Of a DNA stretch of 64,000 nucleotides, positions 56,560 to 64,000 are shown piece after piece. The DNA is from Cloeon dipterum (taxonomy: Eukaryota; Arthropoda; Insecta; Ephemeroptera; Baetidae). The stretch is taken from NCBI RefSeq assembly GCF_949628265.1, contig NC_088787.1:34398844-34462843 (forward strand), written 5' to 3'. The translations under genes and the position numbers were made by a program. Under the pieces are notes generated by a model. It searched no databases and had not been told where the DNA came from. It worked only from the letters and a program-made list of their open reading frames with translations. Each line of letters starts with the position of its first letter. Position 1 is the first letter of the stretch.

Positions 56560-56830
56560 AGCTATATTAAAATTAATGTATGAGTACCTTAAAATATATC
56601 TATAGATGTTTCCAACCGTGGTGAAATCGGGTTGAGCTGCTAGCTGGTCTTTAGATGTAATGGCTCGAACACGAGAAGATTGGCACGTCAACAACTCGGA
56701 TTGTTTGGATGGCATTTGAAATATCTGGAAAGCAGGGCGAAAAATATCTTCTCTGGCAATCTTTAGAGTGGAATACATTCTCCTCAGAATTCCAGGGAAG
56801 AATTCATCGAATTCTTTCTTCTGGTATCTT
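56560..56830 (-). repeat. Leader-1 module upstream of DM9-G
   Basis: Best-preserved copy. The minus strand is open as M-Y-S-T-L-K-I-A-R-E-D-I-F-R-P-A-F-Q-I-F, Q-M-P-S-K-Q-S-E-L-L-T-C, I-T-S-K-D-Q-L, V-G-N-I-Y-R-Y-I-L-R to a stop at 56548. TATATTTTAAG|GTACTC near 56590 is donor-like. Confidence 0.6.
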
Positions 56831-57169
56831 TTGAATTCAAAGGCGCATACGTATTTTTTTCCAAATATTCTGCGTATTTTGTGGATCTATATATTGTGGT
56901 TTTAAAAATCTAAATTAGCTCTCATCTGCTAAGCTCGAAAATTAACGGAGAAAAATATAAAACTTAACTTTTCATCAGAATCAGTTAAGTTTTTTAGACC
57001 AATCTATCATTCATGCGTTAGTTCTGGTTAAATGTATCTTGTTGCCAGTATTTTGTTAATTATTGTTTGTTTAAAATCTATGGTATATATTTCATCAGAT
57101 TTACATTAATTTTAAATTATGGCAAATTTTAGACGGCAAATTTTACATCAGGTAATGTGAAAGCATATC

Positions 57170-57345
57170 GACCAAAATATACATTTAATTTCTTATCGAA
57201 ATTTTGGTGTGTTGGTCGACTGGATTTTCAAGGCACGTCAACAATTCGGACTCTTTGGATGACATCCGAAATACAGGGGAAGCAGGGAAGAAATCTTTTG
57301 ATGGAAATCTTTGGAATGGTATAAATTCTTCTTCAAATTCCTGTT
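57170..57345 (-). repeat. Leader-2 module upstream of DM9-G
   Basis: Minus strand: GAATTTATACCATTCCAAAG, then ATGTCATCCAAAGAGTCCG, then GACCAACACACCAAAATTTCGATAAG. Confidence 0.55.
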
Positions 57346-57667
57346 TGTATTTAAAAAGCCAAAAGTAAAAAAAATAATTTATTAGATATTCTCGTGCGTG
57401 AAATTAAATATATCAGAGGATATCGATATTATAGACTTACTTTTACTGGTATAAAATATGATTTATTAGCAAAAGGTGCATAAATTGTGAATAAAAATTC
57501 ATTTGTTTGGATATGGCAAAATACAGAGCAAAATAACCCTGGAGAACCATTTTGAAAATAATTTTGAAACTACATCAAACCATTATAAATCGATTGTTGG
57601 CGATAAAATCTGTAGTAGTGACTCAATTCCATCTATAAAGTAATGGTAATTTCTAGGTGAGTTACTG

Positions 57668-58811
57668 TTACAGGGGCTGCTTATATGCCAGGATTTCAAA
57701 GGAGGCGGAACACCAAATTAGGCTGGTGTCACAAATTTGCGCGCAATATAATCCATCTTCATAAACCTTTCAATATAAATATTTATTAAAGATTATAGCC
57801 AATACAACATTAAGGAAAACACTCACTTGTCCATAAAAAATTTCGCCTTCGCGTGGAGTGCACCGTCCAAAGTACAATCTCTTTTGCGCTTCCGGATCGA
57901 CTGGGAATGCGTTTTTCAAGTCCAAATGATTTCCTCTGTTGTGCATCTTCCATTCTAATGTGTCTGTCCAATTAACGAGTAGGTCGTAACCGCAATCAAG
58001 TACTGTGATCATTTTTTCGATTTTTTGTTGTTTGGCTTCGTCCCTTCTAAGAAACACCCCAATCCGCGTTTTTACGTTAACAAATCCTGGAAGGTAACGA
58101 CCGTCGTGCAAAAATCTAGCTAAAAATTCACAATTTAGGTTCCTGTGAGCTTCTGGCACGAGGAAATTAAAATCCTTAGCTTTCCGAATAGGATAGAAGT
58201 AAGGAGCCTTATACTGTAAATTTTTAAGTTGTGGAGCGAAAATACGTTTGGACCTCAGCTTTTGTTTCGCATATTCAAAGATGTAAAAGTTTTCAAACGT
58301 AAGCACGACATCGGTTTGCATGAATGAGAAATATTTGGCGACATAACACTTTCCATCTGCTCGGACCTTGAACAGAAAAAAATTGCCAACATAGTTGCAA
58401 TCCAATAAATTGTTTTAATCAAAAACTCACTTGTCCATAATACGTTAAGTCGTCAATGATGACTTTTCCGTAGAAAAAACGCTCATCTGGACCAAGACTG
58501 GGATTTGCATCTGCTGTGAGAGCGAGCGTGAAGTTTGGAGGATCTCTTCCTTTACAAATATACCTCCAGCTTAACGTCGATCTAGGCTCAATAAAAAGCT
58601 CGTATCCGTAATGGTAAATCTTGATCACTTCATCCCGAGAATCCTCATTCTTCCAGATAAATTTTCCGATCCGGGTGTGAAAATTCACACTTCCCGAAAG
58701 GTAACGATCTTGATGCCAATACCTGGCCAAGATAATGCGGATGCCAAACGGGGCATGACGTATGTGGTAATCAAATTCCTCGGCATTCATTATTTTTACG
58801 AAGGTAGCCAT
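57668..58811 (-). CDS. DM9-H: four-repeat (two-pair) DM9 protein
   Basis: Exons 58811-58431, 58366-57827, 57766-57668 (339 aa). The ATG at 58811 (M-A-T-F-V-K-I-M) matches the starts of F, G and I. An in-frame upstream ATG at 58847 (M-K-R-H-N-R-P-L) exists only because the conserved leader sequence gained one base here. Pair 1 has I-L-A-R-Y-W-H-Q-D-R-Y-L-S-G and R-F-F-Y-G-K...Y-Y-G-Q|V-R-A-D-G-K-C-Y-V-A. Pair 2 has F-L-A-R-F-L-H-D-G-R-Y-L-P-G-F-V, L-E-W-K-M-H, L-Y-F-G-R...F-Y-G-Q|V-Y-E-D-G-L-Y-C...F-E-I-L. All exon lengths are multiples of three. Intact. Confidence 0.84.
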
Positions 58812-59089
58812 GTTTTTTAATCGCAGGGGTCGGTTGTGTCGCTTCATGTTTGACTAGTGCCTGAAATAATAAACAATTTTAGCTCATCATATTTACGCTG
58901 TGGAAATTCTTGAATTGCGTTAAAAATTTTTGAAATTTTGTAAGATTGTAATTAAAAAAAATAGTAGAGGAATGTTATTTTTCCTCTCAATTGCAGAGCG
59001 AATGTCAATTTTTTAAACACTAAGTTATAAACGTCCATATTGAAGTTTATTTTATGCCTAATGGATTAAAGCTATATATATTAAAATTA

Positions 59090-59350
59090 ACTTTCGAGTA
59101 CCTTTCAATTTATGTCTAGATGTTTCCAGTCATAGAATAGGTATATATATATAGTCTTTGGTGGTAATAATGACTCGAACACGAGAAGATTGGCGATTGG
59201 CACGTCAACAACTCGGATTGTTTGGATGGCATTTGAAATATCTGGAAAGCAGGGCGAAGAATATCTTCTCTGGCAATCTTTAGAGTGGAATACATTCTCC
59301 TCAGAATTCTAGGGAAGAATTCATCGAATTCTTTCTGTTGGTATCTTTTG
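59090..59350 (-). repeat. Leader-1 module upstream of DM9-H
   Basis: Minus strand: E-F-D-E-F-F-P-R-I-L-R-R-M-Y-S-T-L-K, then P-A-F-Q-I-F-Q-M-P-S-K-Q-S-E-L-L-T-C. The 3' part is decayed by TATATA expansion near 59140. Confidence 0.55.
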
Positions 59351-59689
59351 AATTGAAAGGCGCATACGTATTTTTTCCAAATATTCTGCGTGTTTTGTGG
59401 ATCTATTGTTATTTTGAAATCTATAAATTAGCTCTACCATCTGCTAAGCTCTAAAATTAACGGAGAAAAATATTAAAATTAGCTTTTCATCAGAATCAGT
59501 TAAGTTTTTTTAGACTAATCTATCATTCATGCGATAGTTCTGGTTAAATATATCTTGAAGACAATATTTTGTTATTTATTGTTTGTTTAAAATCGATGGT
59601 ATATTTCATCAGATATTTATTAATTTTAAGTGATGTTAAATTTAAGACAACAAATTAGCATCAGGTAATGTGAACGCAGTGACCAAATT

Positions 59690-59860
59690 TTGTATTTAAT
59701 TTCTTATTAAACTTTTTGTGTTCATCAACTTGATTTTCAAGACACGACAATGATCCAGATTCTTTGAATGACATTCGAATAATACAGGGGAAGCAGGGAA
59801 GAAAACCTTTGATGAAAATCTTTGGAATTTTTTTATGAATTCTTCTCCAAATTCCTGGTT
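59690..59860 (-). repeat. Leader-2 module upstream of DM9-H
   Basis: Same arrangement as at 57170-57345, more diverged (GAATCTGGATCATTGTCGTG in place of the usual core). Confidence 0.45.
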
Positions 59861-60180
59861 TTATTTTAATAGCCTAAGTAAAAAATAAATGTATTAGATA
59901 TTCTGGTGCGTTTCTCACTTACGTGAAATAAAATGTATCAGAGAAGATATAACGATACAATAGACTTACTTTTGCTGGCATAAAGTATGATTTATTCACA
60001 AAAAGTGCATAAATTCTGTATCAATATTTATGTGTTTCGATTTTGCAATGTGTAGCGCAAAATAGCCCTGGAGAACCATATATATTAAAGACAATTTTGA
60101 AATTACATAAACCAGTATAAATCAATTGATGACAATAAATTTACTCCATTCCATCTATAAAGTAATTTCTAGGTGAGTTA

Positions 60181-61321
60181 CTATTGCAGGGGCTGCATAT
60201 ATTCCAGGATTTCAAAGCAGGAACACGAAAGTAGGAATTTGTCAGAAATTGGCGAGCTACATAATCCATCTTCATAAACCTTTCAATATAAATATATTTG
60301 TCAATTATTAAAGCCAATACAACGTTATTAAGTAAACACTCACTTGTCCATAACGAATCACGCCTTTGCTTGGAAAGCACCGTCCATAATACAAAAGCTC
60401 TGGGGCTTGCGGATCGGCTGGGAATGCGTTTGTCAAGTCCAAATCGTCGTCTTCGTAGAGCATCTTCCATCCTAATGTGTCTGTCCAATTTACGAGTAGG
60501 TCATATTCGTAATCACGGTTTGTGATTACTTCATACTTTTTAGCCTCATCCCTATCAATAAACATCCCAATCCGCGTGCTCACGTTAACGAATCCAGGAA
60601 GGTAACGATCGAAGTGCCTCAATCTAGCTACTAATACACAATTTAGGTTCCTGTAGGCTTCTGGAACGAGGAAATCAAAATCCTCAGCTTTCCGAATAGG
60701 ATGGAAGTAAGGAGCCATGTTTCCGCGAGCGTGCTGTAAATTAAGTGGAGCGAAAAGGGTGGACTTCGGCTTTTGTTTCGCATATTCCAAGACATAAAAG
60801 TTGTTGAACTTAAGCACGACATCGGTTTGCATAAATGAGACATATTTGGCGACGTAACACTTTCCATCTGCTCGGACCTTGAACAGAAAAAAATTGCCAA
60901 CAGTTGCAACCCTAATATATATTTTTTAACAAAAACTCACTTGTCCATAATACGATAAGCCATCAATGTAGACCTTTCCGTAGAGCAAACGCTCTGGATC
61001 AGAACTGGGATTTGCATCTGCTGCGAGAGCGAGCGTGAAGTCTGGAGGATCTCTTCCTTCACGAATAAACCTCCAGCTTAACGTCGATCTAGGCTCAATA
61101 AAAAGCTCATATCCGTAATGGTCAATCGTGATCACTACTTCATCCCGAGAATCAGCTTTCTTCCAGATAAATTTTCCGATCCGGGTGTGATAATTCACAC
61201 TTCCCGAGAGGTAATGGTCGTCATGCCAATACCTGGCCACGAGAAGGTGGATGCCAAACGGGACATGACGCGTGTGGATATCAAAATCCTTGGTATTCTT
61301 TATTTCTACGAAAGTAGCCAT
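60181..61321 (-). CDS. DM9-I: four-repeat (two-pair) DM9 protein
   Basis: Exons 61321-60941, 60877-60344, 60279-60181 (337 aa). Starts M-A-T-F-V-E-I-K-N-T-K-D-F-D-I. Pair 1: L-L-V-A-R-Y-W-H-D-D-H-Y-L-S-G, Y-G-Y-E-L-F-I-E-P, L-L-Y-G-K...Y-Y-G-Q|V-R-A-D-G-K-C-Y. Linker: E-Y-A-K-Q-K-P-K, then A-P-L-N-L-Q-H. Pair 2: L-V-A-R-L-R-H-F-D-R-Y-L-P-G-F-V, D-L-T-N-A-F-P-A-D-P-Q, L-L-Y-Y-G-R...R-Y-G-Q|V-Y-E-D-G-L-C-S...F-E-I-L-E-Y. A leader block GCTTAACTTGAAGCGACA preceded by TTTTCAG (about 61365) suggests a 5'-UTR intron. Intact. Confidence 0.85.
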
Positions 61322-61599
61322 ATGTTTTCAATCGCAGTGGTTGCGGTTTTGTCGCTTCAAGTTAAGCCTGAAAATGATGAACAATTTTAGCTTGACATAC
61401 CCTCATACAGTGGAATTCGTCGGATTGTGTTGAAAATTTTGTATTACTGTGCTTTGAATAATAATACTATCGAAATATTCTTGCCATTCTATTTGAATAT
61501 CATTTATTAACAAAAACTTTATTTAAACGTACACTTTCAAATATATGTTATGCTTAATGGATTAAATGCTAATGCTATATTAATTAATTTATGGTATAT

Positions 61600-61840
61600 A
61601 TACCTTCAAATATATCTATAGTTGTGTCCGTAGACGTGGTGTACACCGAGGGTTGTTACGAGCTGGCCTTTGGAGGTAATGACTCGATTGCAAGAAGTGA
61701 GGCAAGTCAACAACTCGGATTGTTTGGATGCCATTTGAAATATCACGGAGTCCGGGTGGAGTAATTTTTCTGGCTTTCTTTGGAATGGCGGAATACATAT
61801 TCTTCTCAAAATTCCAGAGAAGAATTCATCGGATTCTTTT
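61600..61840 (-). repeat. Leader-1 module upstream of DM9-I
   Basis: Minus strand: E-S-D-E-F-F-S-G-I-L-R-R, then V-I-F-Q-M-A-S-K-Q-S-E-L-L-T-C-L-T-S-C-N-R-V-I-T-S-K-style sequence, ending ATATATTTGAAG|GTATAT at about 61605. Confidence 0.6.
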
Positions 61841-62460
61841 TTACAAATCCTTTAATTTTATTCAATTGTTGTAAATTGGGACTTTTTTTAGAGTAACTTA
61901 TTATCATTAAATTTTGATAACAACGAAGGAATTAAAAAAAATTACCACAATTACAGCAAAATAAATTTATGTTAAGTCTTTTTCCTTTTTAAGTGTACAC
62001 ACCCCTTTTACTAGCTCCGAAAATAAATTGAAAAATGCATATAAGGTTCCAAATATCAAATATGGTTGGAGTCTTAAATTATTTGTGCTATACAAGAAAT
62101 TTTTGTCTATTCGTGTTAAGGTTATTATTTCTAAATTAAGTATTGAAACAAAATTATTATACTCTGCATTATATATACATATTTAATTTTTGAAATCTAT
62201 TCGTGGTAATATGATACAAAATTGTTGATAAAATTATTTACATAATCATTTTTCGGAAATTCTAGCTGTAAATCTGGCTAGAACTTTTTTTATAAAAATA
62301 TCTCAGCTGAAATTATACAATTTTATGCTTGAAAGTAAAAGTTTTAAAATTAATCTTAATTTTCAAGTATTGACGAATGACGAATATTCATGCAATCAAT
62401 GTCCTCCGGCATTGTCTGAGATTTCAGAATTTTTGAATCCATGGGAGCGTCCGGGATCAT
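61841..62460. other. Intergenic, nothing recognised
   Basis: AT-rich, no leader-2 module and no gene seen, unlike the other intervals of the array. Confidence 0.4.
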
Positions 62461-62993
62461 CTACTTCGATACCACGTAAAATAGTCCCGGGAGAATTTTG
62501 TTACCAAGGATTATATCCGGCGTGACTAAGAGAACTTCTTCTCCGAATGGAATGTAGCAAATTATACCACCACCATCATCAAGAACCTGTATGAGTTACA
62601 CACAACATAATTAAAACAATCAATGAGTATATGTATATGAAACGAACTCACGGGCCCATAAAGGATTTCTCCAGCATTCGGAAGAAACATGCCTCCAAAA
62701 TACATTCGACCGAAGTGATGATTCGCAATAAGGAGAGCGTTGGCTGGGATTGGATTTCCTTCAATAAATACATTCCACTCCGAAATATGTCCTTCAAATA
62801 CATAAAATCCAGATGTTCTTGTTACGATTTCATCATCTTGGGGATGATAGAAGTAGGCTTTCTGTTCACCCTTTCTGATGTAACCTGGAATGCACACACC
62901 CTTGTAATACAGCTTGGCTAGGCGGTTGTTTCGCAAGGTGGCGCAGAATTGATAAAATTTAATTTCGCTGTTTATTAAACTCCAGATGGCCAT
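62461..62993 (-). CDS. DM9-J: divergent DM9 domain protein, one repeat pair
   Basis: Exons 62993-62652 and 62586-62461 (155 aa), phase 0 at Y-G-P|V. DM9 features: G-V-C-I-P-G-Y-I-R-K-G-E, a Y-V-F-E strand, S-E-W-N-V-F...P-I-P-A-N-A-L (the canonical W...P.NA motif, better kept than in the other copies), R-M-Y-F-G-G, I-L-Y-G-P|V-L-D-D-G-G-G-I-I-C-Y-I-P. The final FEIL strand is replaced by P-D-I-I-L. The start M-A-I-W-S-L is the first in-frame ATG. No signal peptide. Confidence 0.75.
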
Positions 62994-64000
62994 GATTACA
63001 GAATGGGCCCACTTTTGATGGCAGTTAAGACAGTAGTAATGTTGGGTTTAAGGAAGGTAGAAGAAGAAGAGAAGAGGGAATGAAGCCACGCTTGGAATTC
63101 ACAGTATTTTTCTACTCACGTGAAGCCTCAAGAAAATTCCAATATGAATTTCTTGGATTCCCTTGTCTTATAAAAGAAGAATTTTTAGAATTTTTACTAA
63201 CTTGCCAGATAAAATATTTAACTTTCTATTGAGGAGTTTTTTTATCGATACAGATCAACTACGGATCTTAAATTAAACGGTGCCGATCTACCTTTATCAC
63301 TTCAAAGATTGACATTATGTACGCGTGTCTTAAAAACATTTGAAAAATTTCAGATGAATTTTTCTTCCTTATATATAGATACAATTTAGGCTATTTAAGG
63401 AATCTAACAAACATTTTGCTCCAGTCTGTTACACCTAAAACCGACAATGTATAAACTCAACACGGTACCTTAAAACCCTTCAAATTATAAACTATTTCAA
63501 TCAAACAACCAAATATATAAATTGTTAATTTCATGTAGGTGTATTTATAAATTCATTAATTGATAATAAAAGTGATTTTCTTTCAGAAAATCATATGGTC
63601 TGGTCTATTTCAAGTCGGAATTAAAAGCCCTCGGGACTTCCATATAGCAATTGGCTCCGATTCTGTATGAATAACTTGTTTTTTTCATTTCAAATCAAAC
63701 ATGGATCTCCATTAATCTGCATATGAATCATCAAATTTTTTAGGAAATTAATATTGCAGTGTAAAGTATGAAAACAAATAAATACGTTCTGCATTCGCTT
63801 TCTTTTATTGTTATACAAGTATAATGACGGTGGAAATTAAACAGAGTATTATATTGATCTGGTTGAAGTTCGTAAACCTTCTTTGATGCCAAATACGTAA
63901 TTTCTGATATCATTGGTCAATAAACCTAGTTTTTCTCTAAAAGATTTAGTATAAAAAGCGTCATTATGTTTGATCTTCCTTATTTTAAAAGGATGGTATA
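62994..64000. other. Intergenic, nothing recognised
   Basis: AT-rich. A TATAAAAG lies at about 63170 on the plus strand, without a gene assigned to it. No cassette modules. Confidence 0.35.

Noticed and set aside
58811..58847. Starting DM9-H at the upstream in-frame ATG (58847)
   Set aside because: The equivalent leader in F and I is out of frame with the coding sequence; the conserved start is M-A-T-F/M-D-K-F.

Overview
This is an AT-rich animal nuclear window with short GT-AG introns, many gene fragments and many mobile-element remnants. The gene content is S1 serine proteases, DM9 (DUF3421) lectin-like genes and leucine-rich genes, all in local tandem expansions. That points to an arthropod, probably an insect. 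A mayfly-type genome is my guess from family content only; I could not search a database. Gene models were built by aligning paralogs within the window to each other, and exon lengths and phases were counted by hand.

Region 1 (1-23.4 kb) is a cluster of four secreted serine-protease genes: SP1 (+, cut by the window start), SP2 (+), SP3 (-) and SP4 (+). Two protease fragments lie near 4.7 and 23.4 kb. Each full gene has 11 exons, including a 19-nt microexon, and encodes two S1 domains in tandem: a degenerate N-terminal one and a C-terminal one with GDSGG. Each paralog is damaged or altered differently. SP2 has His57 changed to Arg and a 1-nt deletion. SP3 has Asp102 changed to Asn and a +1 frameshift. 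SP4 keeps the triad but lost two cysteines and carries a 3.5-kb GC-rich palindrome in intron 1. Inverted repeats flank SP3, so its orientation probably arose by inversion.

Region 2 (24.8-30 kb) and region 4 (50.4-63 kb) hold DM9-domain genes. Seven genes of about 150-190 aa carry one DM9 pair, counting a decayed one, and three genes of about 340 aa carry two pairs. Fragments of others are present. Upstream of most DM9 genes lie one or two conserved short modules in a fixed order, so the duplicated unit is a cassette and not just a coding region. DM9 proteins in other invertebrates bind carbohydrates and act in immunity or wound response, so these are plausible secretion-independent recognition lectins.

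Region 3 (31-50.6 kb) starts with a 2-kb palindromic element. It then holds three tandem five-exon genes (L1-L3, 518-522 aa) of a leucine-rich, LRR-like family. L2 and L3 sit in a segmental duplication of about 4.7 kb that also copied a DM9 stub fused to unrelated sequence. Intron 4 of L1 took a 4.4-kb insertion containing a ~180-bp tandem repeat, a second palindrome and antisense exon-like segments.

Several insertions (a hAT-like MITE, a 398-bp TIR MITE, a LINE 3' end and a retroposed fragment) can be dated relative to the duplications, because an uninterrupted paralogous site is present in the same window.
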